DNA from: Bact-08 sp964533215
Lineage (GTDB): Bacteria > Bacteroidota > Bacteroidia > Bacteroidales > UBA932
Direction of reading: 5' to 3'
Assembly (NCBI GenBank): GCA_964533215.1
Contig: CAZHLJ010000002.1
Location: 62,001-126,000 of the forward strand
DNA length: 64,000 nt
The number at the start of each line of letters is the position of its first letter. Position 1 is the first letter of the stretch. A program made the translations under genes and the position numbers. The notes below the pieces were generated by a model. That model was not told where the DNA came from and ran no database searches. It saw only the letters and a list, made by a program, of their open reading frames with translations. Below are positions 27,221 to 35,535 of this stretch, in pieces.

Positions 27221-28897
27221 ATGGCAGACGAAAAGATTATTTTTTCAATGAATGGGGTTGGTAAGGTTTTACCAACAAACAACAAGGCAATTCTAAAGGA
27301 TATTTACCTCTCCTTTTTTTATGGGGCCAAAATTGGTATAATAGGTCTCAACGGATCCGGTAAATCCACTCTTTTAAAAATCATTGCTGGGATAGAGACG
27401 GCCATACAAGGAGATGTTGTCTGGGCACCAGGCTATACTGTGGGATATCTTGAACAAGAGCCACATCTGGATGAAAACAAAACGGTTCTGGAGGTAGTGC
27501 AGGAGGGTGTGCAGGAGGTTATGGACCTTCTGAAGGCCTATGAGGAGGTGAACGCTAAGTTTGCTGAGCCAATGGATGATGACCAGATGAACAAGCTCAT
27601 CGAACTCCAGGGAGAACTTACAGATAAAATCGAGCATGCCAATGGTTGGGATATTGATTCAAAGCTCGAACGTGCAATGGACGCTCTTCAGTGTCCAGAG
27701 CCAGATGCGATTGTAAAGAATCTGAGTGGTGGTGAGAGAAGAAGGGTTGCTCTATGCAGATTGCTTCTTAAAGAGCCGGATGTACTTCTTCTTGATGAGC
27801 CTACCAACCACCTTGATACCGAGAGTATACAGTGGCTTGAGGCTCACCTTCAGCAGTATAAGGGAACTGTGATAGCTGTAACACATGATAGGTACTTCCT
27901 GGATAATGTTGCCGGCTGGATTCTGGAGCTGGATAGAGGTGAGGGTATCCCTTGGAAGGGAAACTACTCTTCATGGCTGGATCAGAAAACCACCCGCCTT
28001 AATCAGGAGGAGAAGCAGGAGAGTAAGCGTCGTAAGACTCTCGAACGTGAGCTCGAATGGGTCAGGATGTCTCCTAAAGCAAGGCAGGCTAAATCCAAAG
28101 CGCGTCTCTCTGCTTATGAAAAGATGCTAAATGAGGATGGACGGGCTAAAGATGAAAAACTTGAGATATTCATTCCTAACGGACCTCGCCTTGGAGATAA
28201 AGTGATAGAGGCTGTTGGTGTTACAAAAGCCTTTGGCGATAAGGTGCTTTTCGAGGATTTGAACTTCAAGCTCCCTCCGGCAGGTATTGTCGGTATCATA
28301 GGACCTAACGGTGCCGGAAAGACGACACTCTTCCGCCTGATTATGGGTCTGGAAAGTGTAGATGCCGGTTCTTTCGAAGTCGGGGAAACCGTGAAAGTTG
28401 CATATATAGATCAACAGCATAAATCCATCGATCCAAACAAAACTGTATACCAGACAATAGCTCAGAATTCTGAATTTGTAAAGCTTGGCAACAAGGAGGT
28501 TAACGCCAGGGCTTATGTGTCACGCTTCAATTTCTCAGGCGCAGATCAGGAGAAGATGTGCGGAATTCTTTCCGGAGGTGAGAGAAACAGACTTCATCTT
28601 GCCCTTACACTTAAGGATGAGGGTAATGTGCTTCTTTTGGATGAGCCAACAAATGATGTGGATGTAAATACTATACGTGCATTGGAAGAGGGATTGGACA
28701 ACTTTGCGGGATGTGCCGTGGTTATCTCCCATGACCGGTGGTTTCTGGACAGAATTGCCACTCATATCCTTGCATTTGAAGGCGATTCTAAGGTATATTT
28801 CTTTGAAGGATCGTATAGCGAATATGAGGAGAACAAAAAACGCCGTATGGGAGACCTTACTCCAAAAAGATTTAAATACAAGAAGTTGATGGAGTAA
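27221..28897 (+). CDS. ettA: ABC-F ATPase EttA (energy-dependent translational throttle)
   Basis: A 558-residue soluble protein with two ABC cassettes and no membrane segment. Cassette 1: GLNGSGKSTLLK, LSGGERRRVALCR, LLLDEPTNHLD. Cassette 2: GPNGAGKTTLFR, LSGGERNRLHLAL, LLLDEPTNDVD. The linker (about residues 245-320) is the basic P-site tRNA-interaction motif with WVRMSPKARQAKSKAR, which is distinctive of EttA. EttA gates the first elongation step on ribosomes according to the ATP/ADP ratio. Its stop is 14 bases from the stop of a second ABC-F gene on the opposite strand. Confidence 0.93.
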   Translation: MADEKIIFSMNGVGKVLPTNNKAILKDIYLSFFYGAKIGIIGLNGSGKSTLLKIIAGIETAIQGDVVWAPGYTVGYLEQEPHLDENKTVLEVVQEGVQEVMDLLKAYEEVNAKFAEPMDDDQMNKLIELQGELTDKIEHANGWDIDSKLERAMDALQCPEPDAIVKNLSGGERRRVALCRLLLKEPDVLLLDEPTNHLDTESIQWLEAHLQQYKGTVIAVTHDRYFLDNVAGWILELDRGEGIPWKGNYSSWLDQKTTRLNQEEKQESKRRKTLERELEWVRMSPKARQAKSKARLSAYEKMLNEDGRAKDEKLEIFIPNGPRLGDKVIEAVGVTKAFGDKVLFEDLNFKLPPAGIVGIIGPNGAGKTTLFRLIMGLESVDAGSFEVGETVKVAYIDQQHKSIDPNKTVYQTIAQNSEFVKLGNKEVNARAYVSRFNFSGADQEKMCGILSGGERNRLHLALTLKDEGNVLLLDEPTNDVDVNTIRALEEGLDNFAGCAVVISHDRWFLDRIATHILAFEGDSKVYFFEGSYSEYEENKKRRMGDLTPKRFKYKKLME

Positions 28898-28911
28898 TTC
28901 TGGACAATAAT

Positions 28912-30804
28912 TTAGTCGCTAAGCTCCAGCCATCTCTCACTTTTAGAGTCCAGCTGAGCAATCACATCTCCAATTCGGTTTGACGATCTCAGCAGTTCAT
29001 CATTAGAGAGTTCACCAGAAGAAAGGGCAGCCTCAAGGCTGCTCTTCTCTTTTTCCAGCAGATCAATATCAATTTCCAACTGTTCAAGCTCCCGTTGCTC
29101 CTTAAAGGAAATCTTCCTTTTGCTTCCGGAGGCCTTGCTAATGGAAGCCGTATCTTCCTTGACAGAGCTTTTTTTGTTCAGACTCTCTTTCTGAGCCTCA
29201 TTTCTGGAAGCTATGCCATCCTCTTCCCTAATCCATTCCCGATATTCCGAAAGAGTTCCGACATAATCTTTTATTTTGCCATTACCTTGAAATACAAATA
29301 GATGATCTGCGAGTTTGTCTAGGAAATAACGGTCGTGAGATACCAGAATAAGACAACCAGGGAAACTTTGTAAATACTCTTCCAGAACATTGAGTGTAAG
29401 AATGTCAAGATCGTTTGTAGGCTCATCCAGGATAAGAAAATTTGGATTTTTCATCAGGACTGTAATGAGGTATAGTCTTCGTCTCTCTCCTCCACTCAGC
29501 TTCTCTACTTTTGTGTAGTGTGTATTTGGAGGGAAGAGGAAGTAGTTCAGAAACTGGCTTACTGTTACAACCTTGCCATCTCCAAGGGTTACAACCTCGG
29601 CTATCTCCCTGACTATATCAATGACAGTATCATTCGGGTTAAACTCCAGCCCATCCTGCCTGTAATATCCGAAAACAATGGTTTCACCTTGCTCTATGAC
29701 TCCTGATGTTGGCTCCAGGTTGCCGGTTACAACATTCAGAAATGTCGATTTTCCAACGCCATTCTTGCCTACAATCCCAATTTTTTCATACCGTGCAAAA
29801 TTGTACGTGAAGCTGTCAATTGTGCAGTAGTTGTCATAAAAGTGAGATACATCCTTGCAGTTTATTATCTTCTTGCCTAGACGTGATGTCTTGACATTGA
29901 TGTTTATCTTTTTCTCCGATATAGACTGGTCAGCCCTCTCTTTAAGATCGTAAAAGGCGTTGACTCTGTATTTTGCCTTAGTCCCTCTGGCGCATGGCAT
30001 CCTGCGCATCCAGTCAAGTTCTGTTCTTAATAGGTTTCTGGCTCTGTCGGTCTCAGAATTGAAATTTTCCACCCTCTCCTGACGTTTTTCAAGAAAATAG
30101 GAGTAATTGCCTTTATAGCTGAACATCTTTCCGTTATCCAACTCTAGAATTTCGGTGCAGACCCTGTCCAGGAAATAACGGTCATGAGTAACCATCAAAA
30201 GAGTGCAGGAAGATCTTTTAAGGTACTCTTCCAGAAACTCAATAACCTCAAGGTCAAGGTGGTTAGTTGGCTCGTCAAGTATAAGAAAATCGGCCTCTCT
30301 TAGTAGAATCCCAGCCAATGCAACCCTCTTTGTCTGTCCTCCGGAGAGCTGACTCATAGGTTGCTCCAGATTTTCCAGATTGAGTTGGGTAAGAATATTC
30401 TTTACCTTTTGCTCAAATTGCCATGCGTCGGAGTGATCCATTGCATTTATTGCCTTTTCTATTCTTGCAGAGTCGTTCGAATGAAGCGCAATTTCATATT
30501 CCGCAACAATTTCTGCTATGTGCCCGGACGAACTGAAAATCTCCTGAAAAATAGTGTTCTCAGGATTATATGCAGGGTCTTGTTCCAGGTAAGCAACACG
30601 TATCTCTTTCATGAACTTGACTGAACCTCCAGCCTCTGAGCTGTCCAATCCGGCAAGAATTTTTAAAAGAGATGTCTTGCCGCTCCCATTAGGAGCAATA
30701 AGCGCAATTTTCTCTCCCTCGTTTATGTTGAAGTTGAGATTCTCGAATAGTATCTGTGGTCCAAAGGACTTAGTTAGGTTTTCCGCCTGAAGATAACATG
30801 CCAT
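28912..30804 (-). CDS. ABC-F ATPase, Uup-like
   Basis: A 630-residue duplicated ABC ATPase. Cassette 1: APNGSGKTSLLK, LSGGQTKRVALAG, LILDEPTNHLDL; cassette 2: GKNGVGKSTFLN, LSGGERRRLYLIT, LILDEPTNDLDI. The linker has LDWMRRMPCARGTKAKYR, and a charged C-terminal extension (about residues 545-630, EQRELEQLEIDIDLLEKEK onward) forms the coiled coil seen in Uup, which binds branched DNA and ribosomes. I start it at MACYLQAENLTKSFG (30804): the longer frame to 30900 overlaps the promoter and the divergent thioredoxin gene. Confidence 0.9.
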   Translation of the reverse strand: MACYLQAENLTKSFGPQILFENLNFNINEGEKIALIAPNGSGKTSLLKILAGLDSSEAGGSVKFMKEIRVAYLEQDPAYNPENTIFQEIFSSSGHIAEIVAEYEIALHSNDSARIEKAINAMDHSDAWQFEQKVKNILTQLNLENLEQPMSQLSGGQTKRVALAGILLREADFLILDEPTNHLDLEVIEFLEEYLKRSSCTLLMVTHDRYFLDRVCTEILELDNGKMFSYKGNYSYFLEKRQERVENFNSETDRARNLLRTELDWMRRMPCARGTKAKYRVNAFYDLKERADQSISEKKININVKTSRLGKKIINCKDVSHFYDNYCTIDSFTYNFARYEKIGIVGKNGVGKSTFLNVVTGNLEPTSGVIEQGETIVFGYYRQDGLEFNPNDTVIDIVREIAEVVTLGDGKVVTVSQFLNYFLFPPNTHYTKVEKLSGGERRRLYLITVLMKNPNFLILDEPTNDLDILTLNVLEEYLQSFPGCLILVSHDRYFLDKLADHLFVFQGNGKIKDYVGTLSEYREWIREEDGIASRNEAQKESLNKKSSVKEDTASISKASGSKRKISFKEQRELEQLEIDIDLLEKEKSSLEAALSSGELSNDELLRSSNRIGDVIAQLDSKSERWLELSD

Positions 30805-30808
30805 GTCG

Positions 30809-30816
30809 CAAAGATA
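30809..30816 (-). promoter_or_regulatory. -7 box of the Uup-like gene, four bases from the start codon
   Basis: TATCTTTG on the minus strand, four bases before the ATG at 30804. No strong -33 element is evident. If used, the transcript would be leaderless or nearly so, and the longer reading frame would be excluded. Confidence 0.45.
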
Positions 30817-30838
30817 AAACAATAATAGCATATAAGAT

Positions 30839-30869
30839 TTTGAAATGCTGGCCATGTATAGTACTTTTA
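30839..30869 (+). promoter_or_regulatory. Promoter of the secreted thioredoxin gene
   Basis: TTTG (30839-30842), 19 bases, TACTTTTA (30862-30869, last base off consensus), 22 bases before the ATG at 30892. Confidence 0.45.
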
Positions 30870-30891
30870 TAACATAATTAAAAACATAGAC

Positions 30892-31395
30892 ATGAAACAT
30901 CTACTTTTATTGTTGCTTAGTTTCTCTGTTTCAGGTGTATTTGCACAAGAATCAAATAATGGGAAACAACTATGGGCAAAATCATTTTTAAATCAGAAAG
31001 CGCCGGAACTTGTTGTTGAACAATGGTTATCCGAGAAACCTAAGACAGCGGGTAAATTTGTATTAATAGATTTCTGGGCAACATGGTGCGGCCCTTGCCG
31101 TAAAGCGATACCTGAATTGAATCTATTCCAGAAGAAATTTGCTGACAGGCTAGTTGTAATAGGTTTGTCAAAAGAGTCTGCCGAAAAAGTGCTTTCTATG
31201 AAAGATCCGTTAATTGAATACAGCAGTGCAATAGATACAAAAGGTACAACATCTGGCATTATTGAAGTAAAAGGGATTCCTCATTGCATTCTTATCGACC
31301 CTAAGGGGATTGTCCGTTGGGAAGGGTTTCCATTGTTGGAAAATAATGAGCTTACTGAGAAAGTGATTGCGGATCTGCTTGAAAAATACAAATAG
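30892..31395 (+). CDS. Secreted TlpA-like thiol-disulfide oxidoreductase
   Basis: A 167-residue protein with a Sec signal peptide (LLLLLLSFSVSGVFAQ) and one thioredoxin fold. The active site is ATWCGPCRKAIPEL (WCGPC); the cis-proline strand is KGIPHCILIDPKG, where a Cys follows the Pro-His, somewhat unusual. It likely reduces or isomerises disulfides in the periplasm. It is followed by a strong terminator and looks monocistronic. A larger TlpA homologue with an N-terminal extension is at 58611. Confidence 0.87.
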   Translation: MKHLLLLLLSFSVSGVFAQESNNGKQLWAKSFLNQKAPELVVEQWLSEKPKTAGKFVLIDFWATWCGPCRKAIPELNLFQKKFADRLVVIGLSKESAEKVLSMKDPLIEYSSAIDTKGTTSGIIEVKGIPHCILIDPKGIVRWEGFPLLENNELTEKVIADLLEKYK

Positions 31396-31429
31396 AACAC
31401 ATTTTGAGTGACTACTTTATTATAAAAAA

Positions 31430-31457
31430 GGCGCCTGAGAATTTCTTCTTAGGCGCC
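31430..31457. terminator. Bidirectional hairpin terminator between thioredoxin gene and aspA
   Basis: Left arm GGCGCCTGAGAA (31430-31441), loop TTTC, right arm TTCTTAGGCGCC (31446-31457); one G-U pair. An A-run lies on the left and a T-rich stretch on the right, so it can serve both convergent genes. Confidence 0.8.
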
Positions 31458-31490
31458 CTTCTTAATTTGAAGATGTCAATAACTGACTTT

Positions 31491-32921
31491 TTACAGAGTC
31501 AGCTTTACCGGTCTTATCATATTTGCAGGGCTGAAAATAGTGTCCAGCTGCTCCTTGGTGAGAAGGTTTTTATCCAGAACAAGTTGATAAACGCTTGAAC
31601 CATTTTCCAGTGCCTCTTTTGCAATCTCGGTACTGTTTGCATAGCCGATATATGGTTTAAGAGCTGTTACAATACCGATTGAGTGCTCAACCAGATAACG
31701 GCAGTGTTCTGCATTCGCTGTTATTCCATCCACGCACTCAACACGGAGGGTGTCAAACGCTCTTGTAAGCCAAATACATGATTCAACAAGGCTATGTACC
31801 AACACAGGCTCCATTACATTAAGCTCAAGTTGGGCAGCTTCTGAAGCCATGGTGATTGTAAGATCGTTTCCTATAACCTTAAAGCAAACCTGATTTACAA
31901 CTTCTGGAATTACAGGATTTACCTTGCCCGGCATAATTGAAGATCCTGGTTGCTTAGGAGGAAGGTTGATCTCTTCGATTCCAGTACGAGGACCGGAAGA
32001 GAGAAGTCTTAGGTCGTTGCATATCTTGGATAAACGTATGGCTATCATCTTAAGGGCAGATGAATATGCTACCATGGATGAAGTGTCGTGTGTAGCTTCA
32101 ATAAGATTGTCTGCCAGTTTAACCTTCCAGCCGGTTATCTCTTTAATATATTGTGTACAAGCCTCTGCATAGCCAGGCTCTGCGGTTATTCCTGTTCCAA
32201 TAGCCGTAGCACCCATATTTATGAATAGCAGCTCCTCGGCAGCTTTGTCAAGATGCTTGAGCTCGTGCTTCATTGCTGATGCAAAAGCACCGAAACTCTG
32301 ACCTAGGGTCATTGGAACTGCATCCTGAAGTTGGGTGCGGCCCATTTTCAGAACTTTTGCAAATTCCTCTTCTTTTGCAGTAAATGAAGCGATCAATCTT
32401 TCCAATGCCTCTCTAACCTCAAAGTGGGTCATATATAAACCAAGGTGCATTGCAGTCGGATAAGCATCGTTTGTAGATTGTGCCATGTTTACATGGTCAT
32501 TGGGATGACAGAATGTATACTCACCTCTCTGTTTTCCCATTATCTCAAGAGCCCTGTTTGCAATAACCTCATTGGCATTCATGTTTATACTTGTACCAGC
32601 TCCTCCCTGAATCATGTCGATAGGAAATTGTTCCAAGTGTTTGCCGTCAATCAATTCCTGACATGCTGCAACTATTGCCTCCTTGATCTCATTGCTTACC
32701 AAACCTAATCTGTGGTTGGCCATTATTGCTCCCATTTTGACTATTCCCAGTGCCTTTACAAACTGAGGAAAGTCTGACAATACTTGTCTGCTGATGTCAA
32801 AATTCTCGATACATCTTAACGTCTGTACTCCGAACAATGCTTCTGACGGAACTGCTTTATCTCCTAGAAGATCATGCTCCATGCGTGTTTTTCCGTTTGT
32901 TTTAAAACGATACGTACTCAT
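31491..32921 (-). CDS. aspA: Aspartate ammonia-lyase
   Basis: A 476-residue member of the fumarase/aspartase superfamily that reversibly splits aspartate into fumarate and ammonia. Signature loop GSSIMPGKVNPVIPEV is intact; HPNDHVNMAQSTNDAYPTA and MGRTQLQDAVPMTLGQ are substrate-binding regions, and MIQGGAGTSINMNANEVIA is typical. Aspartase is favoured over class II fumarase by the opening RMEHDLLGDKAVPSEALFG and by length. Together with the asparaginase at 3048 it would route asparagine to fumarate. A TATCTTTG box lies at 32982-32975, about 55 bases before the start. Confidence 0.92.
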   Translation of the reverse strand: MSTYRFKTNGKTRMEHDLLGDKAVPSEALFGVQTLRCIENFDISRQVLSDFPQFVKALGIVKMGAIMANHRLGLVSNEIKEAIVAACQELIDGKHLEQFPIDMIQGGAGTSINMNANEVIANRALEIMGKQRGEYTFCHPNDHVNMAQSTNDAYPTAMHLGLYMTHFEVREALERLIASFTAKEEEFAKVLKMGRTQLQDAVPMTLGQSFGAFASAMKHELKHLDKAAEELLFINMGATAIGTGITAEPGYAEACTQYIKEITGWKVKLADNLIEATHDTSSMVAYSSALKMIAIRLSKICNDLRLLSSGPRTGIEEINLPPKQPGSSIMPGKVNPVIPEVVNQVCFKVIGNDLTITMASEAAQLELNVMEPVLVHSLVESCIWLTRAFDTLRVECVDGITANAEHCRYLVEHSIGIVTALKPYIGYANSTEIAKEALENGSSVYQLVLDKNLLTKEQLDTIFSPANMIRPVKLTL

Positions 32922-33027
32922 TACTCTCTAATATTATTGTTTTAATTTTTACTTATTACTTTCAATTGGAAACGCAAAGATAATAAATTGTAATCAAAAT
33001 GGCATGATTTAATATAATATTGTAATA

Positions 33028-33059
33028 AAAGCAGGACTATAATTTTATAGTCCTGCTTT
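33028..33059. terminator. Perfect hairpin, probable terminator of the DUF2795 gene
   Basis: AAAGCAGGACTATAA (33028-33042) and its exact complement (33045-33059) form a 15-pair stem with a minimal loop. On the minus strand it follows the DUF2795 gene and ends in a T-rich run. It lies upstream of aspA on the same strand, so it separates the two units. Confidence 0.65.
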
Positions 33060-33080
33060 GCCAATAACTTAAAAAATAAT

Positions 33081-33128
33081 ATACTGAAGAATTTATTGCC
33101 CGGTTTTTGCCGGGAAATCCTCCAGTAT
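33081..33128. repeat. Imperfect inverted repeat downstream of the DUF2795 gene
   Basis: ATACTG (33081-33086) pairs with CAGTAT (33123-33128), and inside it CCCGG (33099-33103) pairs with CCGGG (33110-33114). The bulged stem sits between the DUF2795 stop and the perfect hairpin. It may be a structured 3' end or part of a terminator; no other feature is seen in this gap. Confidence 0.4.
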
Positions 33129-33165
33129 CACCATTTAGACGAGTATGATCTCTGTTTATTTTATC

Positions 33166-33387
33166 TTAATACTCCTCTTCATTAAAAAAGAAGTCTTCTT
33201 TGCTGGGATAGTCAGGCCATATGTCCTCAATGCTGTCATAAACCTCTCCGTCATCCTCAAGATCTTCGAGGTTCTCAATAACTTCCAGGGGTGACCCAGA
33301 ACGGGTTGCATAGTCGATTAGCTCCTCTTTGGTAGCAGGCCATGGTGCATCTTCAAGTTTCGACGCCAATTCAAGTGTCCAATACAT
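33166..33387 (-). CDS. Small acidic DUF2795-family protein
   Basis: A 73-residue very acidic protein with the family sequence MYWTLELASKLEDAPWP and ATKEELIDYATRSG, and an aromatic-acidic tail (DYPSKEDFFFNEEEY). Close relatives of the same length are widespread in Bacteroidota; their function is unknown. It has its own promoter (TTG-N19-TATCTTCG) and is followed by hairpins, so it is an independent short transcript. Confidence 0.85.
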   Translation of the reverse strand: MYWTLELASKLEDAPWPATKEELIDYATRSGSPLEVIENLEDLEDDGEVYDSIEDIWPDYPSKEDFFFNEEEY

Positions 33388-33439
33388 AGCGCAAACAATT
33401 AATAATTAAATACTTACGATAACCTATAGAAATAGTCTG

Positions 33440-33469
33440 CGAAGATAGCAAATTATTCTCTATTGGCAA
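33440..33469 (-). promoter_or_regulatory. Promoter of the DUF2795 gene
   Basis: Minus-strand TTG (33469-33467), 19 bases, TATCTTCG (33447-33440), one base off TAnnTTTG. The -33 TTG lies in a small inverted repeat TTGGCAAC/GTTGCCAA (33463-33483) that spans the stop codon of the upstream gene. The leader would be about 45 bases. Confidence 0.5.
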
Positions 33470-33470
33470 C

Positions 33471-34007
33471 TCATTGTTGCCAAAAATCGTCAGGAATATT
33501 TGCGGTCATTGCCAAATATCTTCCATAGACGAAAAGATAGTCCGATAGACGGTTTAAATATCTTACACCAGCTTCAAGCCGGGGATCTGTCAGCACAGAT
33601 ATGGATGAACGTTCGGCTCTTCTGCATACGCTCCTGGCAATATGGCATTCAGCAGCAACCCTCGGCCCTTCAGGAAGGATGAAAGCTGTCTGTTCCGGTA
33701 ACTTTGCCACCATCTCATCTATCTGATGCTCTAAAAATTCAATTTCCGAAAGATCAAAGGTCTTTAACCTCTTCGCACCATGTTCGTCAGCGGCAAGATG
33801 TGCAGCAACAAGCATGAGATTCGCCTGAATTCTTCTAAGATTTTCAAAATATGGAGCCCCAAAGGCATCAGCCCTCAGCAGGGCAATATGAGAAATCAAT
33901 TCGTCAACGGTCCCATATGCATTGACTCTAGGGTCGTCCTTGCTTACCCTTGCTCCTCCAACTAGTGATGTTGTGCCTTTGTCTCCGGTTTTTGTGTATA
34001 TGTTCAT
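33471..34007 (-). CDS. Cob(I)alamin adenosyltransferase, PduO type
   Basis: A 178-residue ATP:cob(I)alamin adenosyltransferase that makes coenzyme B12. The ATP loop is YTKTGDKGTTSLVGG at the N-terminus; VNAYGTVDELISHI, CRRAERSSIS and LNRLSDYLFVYGR are the PduO-type conserved blocks in a five-helix bundle. Adenosylcobalamin enzymes are not encoded in the window. It overlaps the upstream ABC ATPase gene by four bases. Confidence 0.92.
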   Translation of the reverse strand: MNIYTKTGDKGTTSLVGGARVSKDDPRVNAYGTVDELISHIALLRADAFGAPYFENLRRIQANLMLVAAHLAADEHGAKRLKTFDLSEIEFLEHQIDEMVAKLPEQTAFILPEGPRVAAECHIARSVCRRAERSSISVLTDPRLEAGVRYLNRLSDYLFVYGRYLAMTANIPDDFWQQ

Positions 34008-34705
34008 AATTTGATTTTTTCGTTTCTCTCATCAGATTCCACCAAACCATCCCGAAGTCTTATTATTCTCTTGGCATGTTTGGCTATATCTTCTTCGTGA
34101 GTAACAATTATTATAGTGTTTCCTTTATCATGGATATCTTCAAAAAGCTTCATTATATCGATAGAGGTCTTTGTGTCCAAGTTGCCGGTAGGCTCATCGG
34201 CCAGTATTATTGAAGGCTTGTTTACCAAAGCACGTGCAACAGCAACTCTTTGCCTCTGACCTCCGGAGAGTTCATTTGGCTTATGATGCATTCTGTCTGT
34301 CAGATCAACGTTTTCCAATGCAGCACGAGCCTTCACTTCTCTATCCTCCTTTGATTCCCCGGAATAGATCAGGGGAAGTGCAACATTGTCCAATGCAGTG
34401 TATCTTGGCAAAAGGTTAAAGGACTGAAAAACAAAGCCTATCTCCTTGTTTCGCACATCTGCAAGGTCATTGTCGACCATCTTGCTTACATCCAGTCCAT
34501 TGAGGATGTATGTGCCACTGGACGGACTGTCGAGACATCCAAGAATGTTCATCATTGTAGACTTCCCAGAACCTGAAGGTCCCATAATAGCTACATACTC
34601 ATTCTTGTGAATGGTAATGTCAACGCCATTCAATGCTTTTACCTCCTGATTACCTACTTTGTAGATTTTTTTGATCCCTTGGATCTTGATTATCTCTGAG
34701 TTCAT
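34004..34705 (-). CDS. ABC transporter ATP-binding protein, LolD/MacB type
   Basis: A 233-residue single ABC ATPase. Walker A GPSGSGKSTMMNILGCLD, Q-loop VFQSFNLLPRYTALDNV, signature LSGGQRQRVAVARAL and Walker B ILADEPTGNLDTKTS are those of the LolD/MacB/FtsE-like group, which powers type VII (mechanotransmission) ABC systems. No permease gene is next to it, so its partner must be elsewhere. It overlaps mqnD and the adenosyltransferase gene by four bases each. Confidence 0.88.
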   Translation of the reverse strand: MNSEIIKIQGIKKIYKVGNQEVKALNGVDITIHKNEYVAIMGPSGSGKSTMMNILGCLDSPSSGTYILNGLDVSKMVDNDLADVRNKEIGFVFQSFNLLPRYTALDNVALPLIYSGESKEDREVKARAALENVDLTDRMHHKPNELSGGQRQRVAVARALVNKPSIILADEPTGNLDTKTSIDIMKLFEDIHDKGNTIIIVTHEEDIAKHAKRIIRLRDGLVESDERNEKIKL

Positions 34706-35532
34706 AAAATAAATAGATTATCCCTTTTAATAATTTGCGGTTCTATCTCAAGAACTTTGTCATATAATGTGTATACTGCCTTAATTCCAGTCTCTCCAAT
34801 GTCCAGGCTGTAATTGTTTACAAACAGATCAATATGCTTTTTTTGTATGTCTGCATCAAGCTCCCTTGCATTCATTCCTACATACTCCTTTGAAACATCA
34901 GGGTTTTTGAATGCAAATTCTATGCTTCTCTTTAAAACGCGGTTGACTTTTTGATGAAGATCGTTGTCAAACCGTCTTGAAACAGCAATTCCTCCAAGTG
35001 GTACAGGAACTCCTGTGTTCTCCTGCCAGAAACTTCCAAGATCGCGGATAAGCTTGAGACCCTTTGCTTCATAGGTAAACCGACCTTCGTGAATCAATAC
35101 ACCTGCATCGAACTCTCCGGAGAGAACTCTCTCTTCTATCTGTGAAAAAAGAACAGGGGAGAGGTTTTTATATTCCGGGTAAGCAAGCTTAAGAAGCAGT
35201 GCTCCGGTGGTCTTTTCCCCTGGAATGGCAATTTTGCACTCTGGTTTTAATTCTGTGGAAGACTCCCTTCTTGTAACGAAAAGTGGGCCGTTATTGTATC
35301 CGAGTGCACTCCCGGAACGAAGCATTGCATAGTGTCCGCAAAGGTAGAAAAATGCATGGTAGCTTAACTTGCAGATATCATAAATACCCTCTTTTGCACG
35401 TTTGTTAAGCTGCTCAACATCTGCAAGCTCGACAGAGAAAATAAGGCCTTCTGTATCAATTAAATTGTGTACCATTGCGTGAAACGCGAATGTATCGTTT
35501 GGACAGGGTGAATAAGCAAGTGAAAGTTCCAT
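34702..35532 (-). CDS. mqnD: 1,4-dihydroxy-6-naphthoate synthase MqnD
   Basis: A 276-residue periplasmic-binding-protein-fold enzyme that converts cyclic dehypoxanthinyl futalosine to 1,4-dihydroxy-6-naphthoate in the futalosine route to menaquinone. Family marks: LAYSPCPNDTFAFHAMV at the start, ICKLSYHAFFYL, IPGEKTTGALLLKLA and GVLIHEGRFTYEAKGL, and VPLGGIAVSRRF. It follows the futalosine hydrolase gene by three bases, which strengthens the call. Confidence 0.92.
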   Translation of the reverse strand: MELSLAYSPCPNDTFAFHAMVHNLIDTEGLIFSVELADVEQLNKRAKEGIYDICKLSYHAFFYLCGHYAMLRSGSALGYNNGPLFVTRRESSTELKPECKIAIPGEKTTGALLLKLAYPEYKNLSPVLFSQIEERVLSGEFDAGVLIHEGRFTYEAKGLKLIRDLGSFWQENTGVPVPLGGIAVSRRFDNDLHQKVNRVLKRSIEFAFKNPDVSKEYVGMNARELDADIQKKHIDLFVNNYSLDIGETGIKAVYTLYDKVLEIEPQIIKRDNLFIL

Positions 35533-35535
35533 TTG

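Noticed and set aside
30805..30900. Upstream extension of the Uup-like gene
   Set aside because: It is non-conserved, crosses the -7 box and overlaps the start of the divergent thioredoxin gene.
33463..33483. Inverted repeat TTGGCAAC/GTTGCCAA at the adenosyltransferase stop as a terminator
   Set aside because: The stem is short and not followed by a T-run on the minus strand, and it overlaps the promoter of the next gene; function undecided.
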